Below are positions 15,510-24,780 of a DNA stretch of 64,000 nucleotides, one piece after another. Origin of the DNA: Chthonobacter rhizosphaerae (GTDB taxonomy: Bacteria; Pseudomonadota; Alphaproteobacteria; Rhizobiales; Pleomorphomonadaceae); NCBI RefSeq assembly GCF_013839525.1, contig NZ_JACDIS010000005.1:124001-188000 (forward strand), written 5' to 3'. Positions within the stretch are counted from its first letter, which is position 1. Each line of letters begins with the position of its first letter. The notes beneath the pieces are model-generated. The model searched no databases and was not told where the DNA came from. It saw nothing but the letters and a program-made list of their open reading frames with translations. A program made the translations under genes and the position numbers.

Positions 15510-16448
15510 GTGTCCAATCCGTCTCTCTTCGTGCTGGCCAGCTTCGTGGCCGCTTCCGTCGCCCAGATAACGCGGTTGCCCCGGGTGGGCGAGTCTCTCA
15601 GGGCGCACGCCTTCTCGATCGAAGCCGGCGGCAAGGGGTTCAATCTTCTCGTCGCGGCCCGCCGTCTTGGTGCGTCGGTCGATGGGCTGATGGCCGTGGG
15701 CACGGACCTCCACGCCGGTCTCGCCGAAAAAGCGCTTGCCGAAGAAGGCCTTCCGGCCCGGATCCTCGTACAATACCCTACGCAGACCGGTGCGGGAATC
15801 GGATTCGTGACGACGGGCGGGGAGGATTGCCTCGCCGTCTTTCCTGGCGCAAACAGTTTTCTATCCGAACAGGATGTCGTATCGGCGGCGCCAAGACTTT
15901 CGGCCGCCGATCTGGTGCTGGCGCAATTCGAGATCGAGGACGGACCGATTGTCGCAGCCTTTCGCCTGGCCCGGGCGGCGGGCGTTCGCACCCTCCTGAA
16001 CCCATCGCCTTATCGGCCGGTCAGCGAGGCTCTTCTGCGCACGACGAGCATCCTGGTCGTGAACGAGACGGAACTCCACCACATGGCGGGCGACGGCGAG
16101 GTGGGGCCGATCGAGGCGGTCGCGGGCGGCGTCGCCTCCCGCCTGTTCGCATGCGGGGTCGAAATGCTGCTGGTCACGCTCGGAGCGGCAGGGGCGGTTC
16201 TCCACAGGCCGGACGAGCCGCCCTTGTGGCAGCCGGCGTTTCCGGTGCCGGTCGTCGACACCATTGGGGCGGGCGACGCCTTCACGGCCGGTTTCGCGAC
16301 CGCGCTCGCGGAGGGGCTCGCGCCGGCTGACGCGCTCGTACGGGGCGCAGCTTGCGGCGCCTTGGTGGTGCGGCGCTTCGGCGTGCTCGGCGCCCTGCCG
16401 ACCACCGCCGACCTTCAATCCTACCTGTCAAGCACCGCGGCACCTTGA
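15510..16448 (+). CDS. PfkB-family carbohydrate kinase (ribokinase-like)
   Basis: A 312-residue kinase. N-terminal AGGKGFNLLVAARRLGA is the PfkB signature 1 variant (ribokinase usually has GGKGANQAVAA). NETEL and the ATP/anion-hole signature VDTIGAGDAFTAGFATAL follow, with catalytic Asp in GAGD. Substrate may be ribose, a nucleoside or another sugar; the Phe in GGKGFN departs from classic ribokinase. The start is GTG, with AAGGG seven bases upstream. No transporter or isomerase gene adjoins it, only the divergent GntR/UTRA regulator. Confidence 0.86.
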   Translation: MSNPSLFVLASFVAASVAQITRLPRVGESLRAHAFSIEAGGKGFNLLVAARRLGASVDGLMAVGTDLHAGLAEKALAEEGLPARILVQYPTQTGAGIGFVTTGGEDCLAVFPGANSFLSEQDVVSAAPRLSAADLVLAQFEIEDGPIVAAFRLARAAGVRTLLNPSPYRPVSEALLRTTSILVVNETELHHMAGDGEVGPIEAVAGGVASRLFACGVEMLLVTLGAAGAVLHRPDEPPLWQPAFPVPVVDTIGAGDAFTAGFATALAEGLAPADALVRGAACGALVVRRFGVLGALPTTADLQSYLSSTAAP

Positions 16449-16576
16449 TCAGCGGTGGGAGTTTGGATTGTTTTTGGATCTTTCAACGTGGAGCATTGTC
16501 TGTTACCATTGCGAACTAATGCGCCTGTAAACTATAGTGAATTCCGACAGGTTCGGCGTTCCTGGGAGCGATCTTC

Positions 16577-17200
16577 ATGATTTTAGCAGACGCATTCGGT
16601 GACTTCGAAACATGCCCGACTCATGCGTCTTGCTTTGGCGCGTTCGACCTCCTGGCCGCGGGAGTGGTGATCGTCGACCGCCGATCCGAGGTCACATACG
16701 CCAACACGCAAGCCAAACTCCTGATGAGCCGACAGGACTGCGCCCTGGTCCTTGCTTCGGGCAGGCTGTCGGCGCTTCCCGTGGAGTGCGGCGCGAGACT
16801 GCAAATCCTGATTCGCCAGGCCATGGACGGACCGCAGCCGAAGGACGGAGCGATGCTCGTTCCGGAGCATGGCGGCCTGCCGGCCATCGCGGTCCATGTG
16901 AAACACCTACCGGCGAACCTCCGGCCTTTCTCCGATCCCCATCACGGGGCGGCGCTCATCCTGCGCCCGCTCCGCGCGCCGTCCGATCCGGACACCATGA
17001 AGGCCCTGTTCGGGCTGACCCGTGCCGAGGTGAGGACGGCCGACGCGCTGATGCGCGGCCTTTCGCTGGCCGAGACCGCCGCCGAGAACGGCATCTCGAT
17101 CAACACGGCGCGGACCCATCTGGCGCGCATCTTCGGCAAGACCGGCACGCGCCACCAGGGCGCGCTGGTGGCGCTGCTCAAGTCCGCCGAATCGCCCTGA
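16577..17200 (+). CDS. LuxR-type HTH transcriptional regulator with PAS-like N terminus
   Basis: A 207-residue protein. Residues 140-205 are a LuxR/FixJ winged helix: LFGLTRAEVRTADALMRGLSLAETAAENGISINTARTHLARIF. The N-terminal 130 residues (GVVIVDRRSEVTYANTQAKLLM, then ILIRQAMDG and GALILRPL-like text) look like a degenerate PAS sensor. No receiver or autoinducer domain is present. The upstream intergenic DNA is unusually A+T-rich for this genome and probably carries its promoter. The target genes are not evident. Confidence 0.8.
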   Translation: MILADAFGDFETCPTHASCFGAFDLLAAGVVIVDRRSEVTYANTQAKLLMSRQDCALVLASGRLSALPVECGARLQILIRQAMDGPQPKDGAMLVPEHGGLPAIAVHVKHLPANLRPFSDPHHGAALILRPLRAPSDPDTMKALFGLTRAEVRTADALMRGLSLAETAAENGISINTARTHLARIFGKTGTRHQGALVALLKSAESP

Positions 17201-17217
17201 GGGAGGGGAGGGGCGGA

Positions 17218-18207
17218 TCAGCGGACGATCCGCTCGTCGCGCTCCGGCGTCGGCGCCTCCACCAGGGCGGGGTCCTCCCCGAGGCCGAGGTAGGCGTCGA
17301 GCCCGGCGATCGCCACGGCGTCGAGGCCCCCGGCGACCGCCTCGGCGAGCCGCGCCTCGGCGGCCTTCGCCGCCGCGTCGTCCCGCGCCGCAGCCGCGTC
17401 GGATTTGTCCCTCGCGTAGTCCTCGATCCGCCGGATCGCCTCGTCCGCCGCCGGATCGAGGTCGCCGGCCTCGGGCCGCTCCACCTGGGTGCCGGCGGGG
17501 GGCAGGGCCGTCGTGGCGGCGTCCGACACGTCGATGCCGAGAAGACGGTCCACGGTCCTCACCGTCGCGCCGGTGGCCGGGCGGGCGGAGACGCTGATCA
17601 GAAAGGTGTTGGCCGTCCGGATTGCGGCGGCCTTGCGGAAGGCGTCGTTGAGAGCCACCGCGGCCTTCTTGGCGGGCGCGTAGCGGGCGAGGGCGTCGAG
17701 CGCGTCGTAGGAGAAAGCCTGGCTGCGGCGCGTGTCCGGCTCCGCCGGTCGGCCGGCGTCCTCCAGCCGCTGGCCGTAGGGCTCCTCGCGGCCATAGACA
17801 TCGTCGTCGGCGTAAGGATCGCCGGTCCGGCCGTCGGCGTCCGGATAGCCGTAGTCCTCCGGCGGCAGGTCGCCCTCGTCCGGGCGGACGATGTAGCGGC
17901 CAGACGGCAGGTCACGATCCCGGCCATAACCCGGTTCGATGCCCCTCGCGTCCAGTTCGTCGGAATAGGGAACGTCCGCCGGCGGCAGCGGGCGGCGGTT
18001 GCTCAAGCCCGGCGGCGGGCCGTAGCCCGGCGGCGGCGCCTCGTAGTAGCCGGGCGGCGGCGCGTAGACCGGCGGCGGTTCCTCATAGATGACCGGCGGC
18101 TCGCGATAGTCGGGCCCTTCGTCGAACGGGTTCCACCACTGGGCGGCCGCGGGCGAGGCGGCCACCAGGCAAGTGCATCCGATCAGGGCGGCGGTCCAGG
18201 CCCGCAT
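17218..18207 (-). CDS. Exported Pro/Tyr/Gly-rich protein of unknown function
   Basis: A 329-residue protein. It has a signal peptide (MRAWTAALIGCTCLVAASPAAAQ), then a disordered stretch rich in P, Y and G up to about residue 150 (repeats of the type PPPGYYEAPPPGYG), then acidic low-complexity sequence, and an alpha-helical C-terminal half with many Ala, Asp and Arg (about 190-300). It is not recognised as a known family. A Cys at the signal peptide end (GCTC) might make it a lipoprotein, but the AAAQ site fits signal peptidase I better. GGAGAG precedes the ATG. Confidence 0.7.
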   Translation of the reverse strand: MRAWTAALIGCTCLVAASPAAAQWWNPFDEGPDYREPPVIYEEPPPVYAPPPGYYEAPPPGYGPPPGLSNRRPLPPADVPYSDELDARGIEPGYGRDRDLPSGRYIVRPDEGDLPPEDYGYPDADGRTGDPYADDDVYGREEPYGQRLEDAGRPAEPDTRRSQAFSYDALDALARYAPAKKAAVALNDAFRKAAAIRTANTFLISVSARPATGATVRTVDRLLGIDVSDAATTALPPAGTQVERPEAGDLDPAADEAIRRIEDYARDKSDAAAARDDAAAKAAEARLAEAVAGGLDAVAIAGLDAYLGLGEDPALVEAPTPERDERIVR

Positions 18208-18404
18208 GGTCTCTCCAATCCGGCGTGATCCGACGTCCGGCGTTTCCGTCCCCCATAGCACCCGAACATGGCCGGGGGCGGGCGGAACCGTGACGGTCCT
18301 TTCCGTCGGCAGCGAAAAGCGAACCCGATCAACCGGCCGTGCGTTCCCCACCGGACAGCCCGGAAACCAAAGCCCGCCACCGGCTCCCCAAACAGGAGAT
18401 GTTC

Positions 18405-19232
18405 ATGTTCGACGTCGACGCCAACGGCCTCAAGATACCCGCTCTCGGTTACGGCACCTTCAAGGTGAAGGGGGAGGGGAGCCGCGCCATCGTCGAACAG
18501 GCGCTCGCCGTCGGCTACCGCCATCTCGACACTGCGCAGATCTACGACAACGAGGCCGACGTGGGCGCCGCCATCGCGGCGGCCGGCCTTCCGCGTGACG
18601 AGCTGTTCGTCACCACCAAGGTCTGGCCGGACAACACCCATCCGGATCGCATGCTCGCCTCCGTGGAGGAGAGCCTGCGCAAGCTGCGCCTCGACCGGGT
18701 GGACCTCCTCCTGATCCACTGGCCGAAGTTCGAGACGACCCTCGAGGAGGCCGTCGAGCAACTGGTGGCCGCCCGGGAGAAGGGCTACACGCGCGGCATC
18801 GGCATCTCGAACTTCAACCGGGAGCAGGTGGACCGCGCGGCGGCCGCCTCGGGCGGCACACTTGCCACCAACCAGGTGGAATACCACCCGTTCATCGACC
18901 AGACGCCGCTCCTGGAAACGCTGCGGCGGCACAAGATGGCGCTGACAGCCTATTCGCCTCTGGCCCAGGGGCGAATCGTGGACGAGCCGACCATCTCCAG
19001 CATCGCGGACCTGCGCAAGATCACCCCGGCGCAGGTGACCCTGCGCTGGCTGATCCAGCAGCCCGGCGTGATCGCCATCCCGAAGGCGTCCGGCGAGGAG
19101 CGGATGCGGGGCAACCTGGATGTGTTCTCGTTCGAACTGACGGACGACGAGATGCACGCCATCAACCGGATCGGCTCACCGACCGGGCGGCTCGTGTCGC
19201 CGGCCGACCTCGCGCCCGACTGGACGAAATAA
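18405..19232 (+). CDS. Aldo/keto reductase, 2,5-diketo-D-gluconate reductase type
   Basis: A 275-residue NADPH-dependent reductase with the AKR tetrad Asp42, Tyr47 (DTAQIYDNE), Lys72 (TTKVW) and His105 (LLIHWP). NADPH-binding IAIPKASGEERMRGNL is near the C terminus. It probably reduces sugar-derived or other carbonyls in the cytosol (DkgA/B-like). Two in-frame ATGs lie six bases apart; AGGAG abuts the first (18399) and is six bases from the second, so 18405 is chosen. Confidence 0.9.
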   Translation: MFDVDANGLKIPALGYGTFKVKGEGSRAIVEQALAVGYRHLDTAQIYDNEADVGAAIAAAGLPRDELFVTTKVWPDNTHPDRMLASVEESLRKLRLDRVDLLLIHWPKFETTLEEAVEQLVAAREKGYTRGIGISNFNREQVDRAAAASGGTLATNQVEYHPFIDQTPLLETLRRHKMALTAYSPLAQGRIVDEPTISSIADLRKITPAQVTLRWLIQQPGVIAIPKASGEERMRGNLDVFSFELTDDEMHAINRIGSPTGRLVSPADLAPDWTK

Positions 19233-19328
19233 GCGTCGATCATTCATAGTGTAAAAAGTCTCTGATTATCTTGTCATTTACGGACGACTGGCACGGTCCG
19301 AAACGAAATGTGCTCAGGAGTTCCGGAC

Positions 19329-21002
19329 GTGACGATTCAAACCAAACTCTACGCGATCGTGGCAGTGCTCGGCATGGTGGCCGCCTCGATCGCCGGCCTC
19401 GCGCTCCTGTCCATGGGCGCCTACGACACGGAGGTCCGGCGCCTGCAGGACGCCTCCGTTCGCGCCTGGAACGGCGAGCACCTGAACCGCCTCGTGACCG
19501 CCGCCGTGATGGATTCCCGCGGCATCTACGCCGCTTCGTCCACCGCGGAGGCGGCTCCGTTCGCCGCGGGTCTGCGGAAGACGCTCGGCACGATCGAGAG
19601 CCACCTGGACTCCTGGCGTCCGCTGGTTCCGGCGGAGGGAGCGGCTGCCTTCGATTCGGTGGTCGCCGAGGCCAAGTCGTTCGTGACCTTCCGGTCCGAG
19701 GTCGCGCGCCTCGGCGAGGCCGAATCGCCGGCCGCCGCCAGCGCGCTCGGCAACAACGAGGCGAATCGCGCCAACCGCAAGCAGTTCCAGGCGGCGGTGG
19801 ACGCGCTGGTCACCGACGACCGGGCGCACCTGGACCAGGTGACGGCGGACCTTGCGGCCTTCCGTTCGGAGCGCGCGACGGTGATCGTGCTGGTCGCGGC
19901 CATCGGCATCCTGGCGGGCGCTGGCGTCGCGTCCTGGATCGGGCTGCGCACCATCTCGCGACCGCTGACGTCGGTGACGGGCGTCCTGGAGCGGGTGTCC
20001 GAGGGCGACTTCAACGCCTCCATCCCGGCCCGGATCGGCCGAGACGAGATCAGCCGCCTGTGGCGCACGGTCGAGCGCCTGCGCGATGCCCTGAAGGCCG
20101 CCGAGGACCTGCGCGCCGACCAGCGGCGGCGCGAGGCCGACGCGGTGGAGCAGCGCCGCCAGGACACGGACGCACTGACCCGGCGCTTCCGCAGCGAGGT
20201 CGGCGACCTGATCGACCAGGTCGCCCAGTCGTCGCGCACGCTGCTCGCCGCGGCCGAGACGCTGGCGGCGGACGCGGAAGCCACCTCGCAGCGCTCGGCG
20301 AGCGTCGCAAGCGCCTCCGAGCAGACCTCCGGCAGCGTCCAGGCCGTGGCCGGCGCCTCGCAGGAACTCTCGGCGTCGATCGCCGAGATCGGCCGCCAGA
20401 TCACCGACGCGTCCGGCCTCATCAGCGAGACCGTGGGCGAGGCGCGCGCGACCGACGAGGAGGTGAAGGCGCTGGCCGACGGCACGAGCCGGATCGGCGT
20501 GATCGTGGCCATGATCCAGGCGATCGCCGAGCAGACCAACCTCCTGGCGCTCAACGCGACCATCGAGGCGGCGCGCGCGGGCGACGCCGGACGCGGCTTC
20601 GCCGTGGTGGCGAGCGAGGTGAAGGCGCTCGCCAACCAGACCGCCAAGGCCACCCAGGACATCGAGGCGCAGATGACGGCGATCCAGACCGCCACCGCCC
20701 GGACGGTGAGCCGGATCGCGGACATCTCCGCCCGCATCTCCACGCTGGACGGGATCACGGGCGCGGTCGCCGCGGCGGCGGAACAGCAGAACGCCGCCAC
20801 GGGCGAGATCGCGAGCCGCATCCAGGACGCCGCCGGCGGCGCCGGCCACGTGGCCACGGTCATCCAGGACGTGCAGGCGACGGCGCTGCGCAGCGGGTCC
20901 GCGTCGCGCGAACTCCTGGCGCAGGCCACCACGCTCGGCGCGAAGGCGGGCGATCTCCAGGCCAAGCTGGACAGCTTCCTGACGAGCGTGCGCGCGGCCT
21001 GA
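19329..21002 (+). CDS. Methyl-accepting chemotaxis protein
   Basis: A 557-residue chemoreceptor. Transmembrane helix 1 is near residues 7-29; a periplasmic helical sensor domain of about 150 residues follows; helix 2 is at about 183-205, then HAMP and a long coiled-coil signalling domain. The hairpin tip that binds CheA/CheW reads [18 protein letters not shown] (from residue 401). There is no C-terminal CheR-binding pentapeptide. GTG 19329 is chosen since AGGAG lies eight bases before it; ATG 19308 is an alternative. No che genes are in the window, so it is an orphan receptor; its ligand is unknown. Confidence 0.93.
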   Translation: MTIQTKLYAIVAVLGMVAASIAGLALLSMGAYDTEVRRLQDASVRAWNGEHLNRLVTAAVMDSRGIYAASSTAEAAPFAAGLRKTLGTIESHLDSWRPLVPAEGAAAFDSVVAEAKSFVTFRSEVARLGEAESPAAASALGNNEANRANRKQFQAAVDALVTDDRAHLDQVTADLAAFRSERATVIVLVAAIGILAGAGVASWIGLRTISRPLTSVTGVLERVSEGDFNASIPARIGRDEISRLWRTVERLRDALKAAEDLRADQRRREADAVEQRRQDTDALTRRFRSEVGDLIDQVAQSSRTLLAAAETLAADAEATSQRSASVASASEQTSGSVQAVAGASQELSASIAEIGRQITDASGLISETVGEARATDEEVKALADGTSRIGVIVAMIQAIAEQTNLLALNATIEAARAGDAGRGFAVVASEVKALANQTAKATQDIEAQMTAIQTATARTVSRIADISARISTLDGITGAVAAAAEQQNAATGEIASRIQDAAGGAGHVATVIQDVQATALRSGSASRELLAQATTLGAKAGDLQAKLDSFLTSVRAA

Positions 21003-21053
21003 TCGGGCCGGCCGGCGCGGCGGAACCCTTCGGAATTCCGCCGTGCCGCGCAA

Positions 21054-21082
21054 TTGACATCGGACCGTCTCGTCCTTATGGT
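21054..21082 (+). promoter_or_regulatory. Sigma-70 promoter of rpmJ
   Basis: A perfect TTGACA (21054-21059), a 17-base spacer and TATGGT (21077-21082). Just upstream a GGCGGAA/TTCCGCC hairpin (21019-21042) separates it from the chemoreceptor gene. It implies a leader of about 140 bases before rpmJ. Confidence 0.7.
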
Positions 21083-21155
21083 CCGCGCGACTTCGGGCAT
21101 GGGGCGTCACGCGCCCGCCCGTTTCATCAACAGATCGGATCCGGTCGAACTGAGG

Positions 21156-21230
21156 ATGAGTAGCGCGCCGCCTCTGACGAGGCGCGGCTCCGCCGCCGGT
21201 TCGTGGGTTCGGAAGGGAACGTACCCATGA
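21156..21230 (+). promoter_or_regulatory. 24-codon leader ORF overlapping the rpmJ start codon
   Basis: An ATG at 21156 opens a peptide beginning [10 protein letters not shown] and ending WVRKGTYP. Its TGA overlaps the rpmJ ATG in an ATGA junction (21227-21230). That geometry is typical of translational coupling. GAGG lies directly next to its ATG, too close for an ideal ribosome binding site, so translation is uncertain. Confidence 0.35.
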
Positions 21231-21352
21231 AGATCAAGAACTCGCTGCGGTCCCTTCTCGGCCGCGACCGGAACAACCGCCTGGTGCGCCGCAAGGGCCG
21301 CATCTTCATCATCAACAAGAAGAACCCGCGCTACAAGGCGCGCCAGGGCTAA
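21227..21352 (+). CDS. rpmJ: 50S ribosomal protein L36 (zinc-free type)
   Basis: A 41-residue basic protein: [20 protein letters not shown] at the N terminus and [13 protein letters not shown] at the end, the pattern of the cysteine-free L36 found across Alphaproteobacteria in place of the CxxC zinc-ribbon form. It binds 23S rRNA. GGAAGGGA lies eight bases before the ATG. Expressed from its own strong promoter, outside the main ribosomal operons. Confidence 0.97.
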   Translation: MKIKNSLRSLLGRDRNNRLVRRKGRIFIINKKNPRYKARQG

Positions 21353-21520
21353 GCCCCGGCGGCCCGGTTCGCGGCGATCCGGCCCGGCTGGATCGGACAC
21401 GAGCCGCGGCGGCGGTCTTCCTTGTTTCCGGCCGACGCCGGGGCGGCCGATCGCGGTGCGCCGACTTCACATTCTGTCGATGATCTCGACGCGGCATGCC
21501 GGGAGGACTATCTTCCCGGC

Positions 21521-22225
21521 ATGATTTCGTTCGTACGCCCCGCCTTCAGGCACGTCCTCCTTGTCGCGGCACTCGCCGGTGTCATCGCCGCCGCTCCCGC
21601 CGCCGGCCAGACGGCCGCCCCTTCGGCGCCCGGCGGCGCTCCCCAGGCCGGGGAGCCGCGCCTCGATCGGCTCAGCCCCGGCGCCGGCCGACGCGGTCCC
21701 GCCACCAGCGACCGCGCCGCCAAGTCGGCCCTCGCGGTCGACCCGGCCGTCGAACTCGACCCGCTGTTCGAGCAACTCGCGCAGGCGAAGACCAAGATGG
21801 AGGCCCATCCGCTGGAGCAGCGGATCCTGCGCATCTTCAACGAGAGCGGCAGTTCCACCGTGGACCTCCTGATGGGCTGGGCCGACCAGGCGATCGCCGC
21901 CAAGAACTATCCGGCCGCCCTCGATCTCCTGGACGACGTGGTCGTGCTGAAGCCGGACTTCGCGGAGGCCTACAACCGCCGCGCGACAGTCTACTACATG
22001 CTGGACGACTACACGCGCTCCATGGGCGACATCCGCCGCACGCTCGCCCTGCAGCCCCGTCACTTCGGGGCGATGACCGGGCTCGGCGCCATCCTGGCCG
22101 AACTGGACGAGCCGGAGCGGGCCCGCGACATCTACCGCCGGGCCCTCGCGATCGCGCCGCAACTCGACGCCGTCAAGGAGGCGCTCGCCAAGCTGGACGA
22201 GACCGCCGCCGGGCGGCGGATCTGA
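21521..22225 (+). CDS. Exported TPR-repeat protein
   Basis: A 234-residue protein with a signal peptide (residues 1-30, ending APAAGQ), a Pro/Ala/Gly-rich linker, then tetratricopeptide helices from about residue 110: WADQAIAAKNYPAALDLLDDVVVLKPDFAEAYNRRATVYYML, DYTRSMGDIRRTLALQP and ERARDIYRRALAIAP-type repeats. Probably a periplasmic scaffold; function unknown. This short TPR protein next to rpmJ and pyk recurs in rhizobial genomes. ATG 21521 is selected because it opens the signal peptide, although GGAGGA is about 12 bases upstream. Confidence 0.82.
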   Translation: MISFVRPAFRHVLLVAALAGVIAAAPAAGQTAAPSAPGGAPQAGEPRLDRLSPGAGRRGPATSDRAAKSALAVDPAVELDPLFEQLAQAKTKMEAHPLEQRILRIFNESGSSTVDLLMGWADQAIAAKNYPAALDLLDDVVVLKPDFAEAYNRRATVYYMLDDYTRSMGDIRRTLALQPRHFGAMTGLGAILAELDEPERARDIYRRALAIAPQLDAVKEALAKLDETAAGRRI

Positions 22226-22274
22226 CCAGGCGGGAGCCGGCGAATGGCCAGGTTTCCATGCTGACGACGTCTCC

Positions 22275-23267
22275 ATGCTGACCGCCGTGGCCGCCGCCGT
22301 TCTGGCGATCGTGCTCGCCCTCGTGGGCTATACGGCGTTCGGCCAGCATCAACTCGACCGCACCCTGGCGTCGGTCGGCGCCTATGCGACCATCGACGGC
22401 GTTCGGCTTCACTATCTCGATACGGGTCCGGGCCAGCCGGAGGCGCGGCCACGTCCGCCGGTGCTGGTGCTGCACGGGGCGAGCGGCAATCTGAACGAGC
22501 CACGGACGGCGCTCGGCCGCCATCTGGCGGGCCGGCGCGTCGTCTACGTGGACCGCCCGGGACATGGCCATTCCGATCGGCCGAGCCGCCGTCTCGCCGC
22601 TCCGGCGGCGCAGGCCCGGCTGATGGCCGGCCTTCTCGATCATCTCGGCATCGACCGGGCCATCGTCGTCGGTCATTCCTGGGGCGGGGCGGTGGTGGCG
22701 GCGCTCGGCGTCCTCCACAAGGACAAGGTGGCCGGCCTGGTGTTCGTGGCGCCTGCCACCCATCCCTGGCCGGGGGGCGTGACCTGGTACTATTCGGTTG
22801 CCGCCCACCCGGTGGTCGGCCGCCTGTTCGCCTGGACGCTCGCCTATCCGGTCGGCCGGCTGGCGCTGGAGCGGGCGGCTACCGGCGTGTTCGCGCCGGA
22901 GCCCGTCCCGGACCGCTACCGCGACGACGCGCACGTGGAGCTGGTGCTGCGGCCGCGAAGCTTCATCGCCAACGCGGAGGACGTGGCGGACCTGAAGGCG
23001 AACGTGACCGCCCTCTCGCCGCGCTACCCGGAGATCACCGCGCCGACGGTGATCGTCACCGGCGACCAGGACGCGGTGGTCTGGCCGTCCGTCCATTCGC
23101 AAGGTTTGAAGCGCGACATCGCCGGAGCCGAACTCGTCGTGCTGCCCGGCGTCGGGCACATGCCGCACCACACCCGGCCGGACGCCGTGATGGCCGCCAT
23201 CGACCGGGTGACGGCGCGCGCGCTCGCGACCGCCGAAGGGTCGCGGAAAGGCTCGCCGGCCGGCTGA
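22275..23267 (+). CDS. Membrane-anchored alpha/beta hydrolase
   Basis: A 330-residue hydrolase with an N-terminal hydrophobic anchor (MLTAVAAAVLAIVLALVGYT). HGASGNLNE is the oxyanion region, GHSWGGA carries nucleophile Ser135, VTGDQDAVVW the acid and GVGHMPHHT the catalytic His. The family includes esterases, epoxide hydrolases and haloperoxidase-like enzymes, and the substrate cannot be read from sequence. It lies about 50 bases behind the TPR gene and is probably co-transcribed with it. Confidence 0.85.
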   Translation: MLTAVAAAVLAIVLALVGYTAFGQHQLDRTLASVGAYATIDGVRLHYLDTGPGQPEARPRPPVLVLHGASGNLNEPRTALGRHLAGRRVVYVDRPGHGHSDRPSRRLAAPAAQARLMAGLLDHLGIDRAIVVGHSWGGAVVAALGVLHKDKVAGLVFVAPATHPWPGGVTWYYSVAAHPVVGRLFAWTLAYPVGRLALERAATGVFAPEPVPDRYRDDAHVELVLRPRSFIANAEDVADLKANVTALSPRYPEITAPTVIVTGDQDAVVWPSVHSQGLKRDIAGAELVVLPGVGHMPHHTRPDAVMAAIDRVTARALATAEGSRKGSPAG

Positions 23268-23343
23268 GCGTCGGGGCGGGGGAGGACTCCGTCGCCAGGG
23301 CGGCGTCAGATGGCGGGGGAGGGACGCTGTCGCCGGGTAGGCG

Positions 23344-24780
23344 TCAGATGCCGCCGAGCCCGTCCGCCCCGATGAAGGCGATGCGGATGAGGTTGGTGGC
23401 GCCGGGGGTGCCGAACGGCACGCCGGCCGTGATGATCACCCGCTGGCCCGGACGGCCGAAGCCCTCCTGGTAGGCGATCCGGCAGGACCGGTCCACGAGA
23501 TCGTCAAGGTTGCGGGCGTCGTCGCTGACCACGCAGTGCAGGCCCCAGACCACCGCCAGCCGGCGCGCCATGGCGCGGTTCGGCGACAGCGCGATGATCG
23601 GCGTGTTGGGCCGCTCGCGGGAGGCGCGGATGCCGGTGGCGCCGGAGGACGTGAAGCACACGATGGCGGCGAGGCCGAGCGTCTCGGCGATCTGCCGGGC
23701 GGCGGACGAGATCACGTCCGCGCCGGTCTGCTGCGGCTCGGGCCGCTGGGCGTTCAGGATGGACAGGAAGTATTCGTTCTTCTCCACCTCCTCGGCCACC
23801 CGGCTCATGGTGGTGACGGCCTCCACCGGATAGGCGCCGGCGGCGGATTCGGCCGACAGCATCACCGCGTCGGCGCCCTCGAACACGGCGGTCGCCACGT
23901 CCGACACCTCGGCGCGGGTCGGGACCGGCGACTGGATCATGCTCTCCAGCATCTGGGTGGCGACCACCACCGGCTTGCCGGCCTTGCGGCAGGCGCGGGT
24001 GATGCGCTTCTGGATACCCGGCACCGCCTCCAGCGGCATCTCCACGCCGAGATCGCCGCGGGCGACCATGATGGCGTCGGACAGTTCCATGATCTCGTCG
24101 AGCCGCTCCACCGCCTGGGGCTTCTCGATCTTCGACATGATTCCGCACTTGCCGCGCACCACCTTGCGCACGTCCGCCACGTCCTCGGGCCGCTGCACGA
24201 AGGAAAGGGCGATCCAGTCCACGTCCGCGTCGAGGGCGGCAAGAAGGTCGGCGTGGTCCTTGTCCGTCAGGGCGCCGGTGGCAAGGATCGTGTCCGGCAG
24301 GCTGACGCCCTTGCGGTCCGACACCTTGCCGCCGATCTCGACCTCGGTCACGGCCACCTGGCCGTCGCAGGAGATCACCCTCAGGCGCAGCTTGCCGTCG
24401 TCGATCAGGAGGCGGTGACCGGGGCGGAGCGCCTCCAGGATCTCCGGATGGGGCAGGTGGACGGCGGTGGCGTCGCCGTCGACCCGCTCGTTCGTCAGGC
24501 TGAAGCGCTGGCCGATCGTCAGCATCTGCGGGCCGTTCGCGAACGTGCCGAGGCGCAGCTTCGGCCCCTGCAGGTCCGCCAGGATGCCGATGGGACGGCC
24601 GTGGCGGGTCTCCACGGCGCGGATGTTGGTGACGAGTTCGCGCAGCTTGTCGTGGTTGGTGTGGCTCATGTTGATGCGGAACACGTCCGCTCCGGCCACA
24701 TGGAGACGGCTGATCTGGTCCTCGTCGGAGGACGACGGGCCAAGCGTGGCGAGAATCTTGACCTTGCGATTGCGTCTCAT
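23344..24780 (-). CDS. pyk: Pyruvate kinase
   Basis: A 478-residue glycolytic enzyme converting PEP and ADP to pyruvate and ATP. It shows RKVKILATLGPSS, VFRINMSHT, the active-site block IMSKIEKPQAVERLDEI, MVARGDLGVEMP and ATQMLESMI, and a C-terminal allosteric domain. The ATG overlaps the upstream DUF1036 stop codon in an ATGA junction, a conserved gene pair in rhizobia. ppsA, which runs the pyruvate-to-PEP direction, is about 6 kb away. Start MRRNRKVK is usual for the family. Confidence 0.97.
   Translation of the reverse strand: MRRNRKVKILATLGPSSSDEDQISRLHVAGADVFRINMSHTNHDKLRELVTNIRAVETRHGRPIGILADLQGPKLRLGTFANGPQMLTIGQRFSLTNERVDGDATAVHLPHPEILEALRPGHRLLIDDGKLRLRVISCDGQVAVTEVEIGGKVSDRKGVSLPDTILATGALTDKDHADLLAALDADVDWIALSFVQRPEDVADVRKVVRGKCGIMSKIEKPQAVERLDEIMELSDAIMVARGDLGVEMPLEAVPGIQKRITRACRKAGKPVVVATQMLESMIQSPVPTRAEVSDVATAVFEGADAVMLSAESAAGAYPVEAVTTMSRVAEEVEKNEYFLSILNAQRPEPQQTGADVISSAARQIAETLGLAAIVCFTSSGATGIRASRERPNTPIIALSPNRAMARRLAVVWGLHCVVSDDARNLDDLVDRSCRIAYQEGFGRPGQRVIITAGVPFGTPGATNLIRIAFIGADGLGGI

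Noticed and set aside
19271..21163. 630-codon frame and long antisense frames across the chemoreceptor gene
   Set aside because: All lack domains and are Arg-rich shadows of the receptor gene, whose signalling hairpin is unmistakable.
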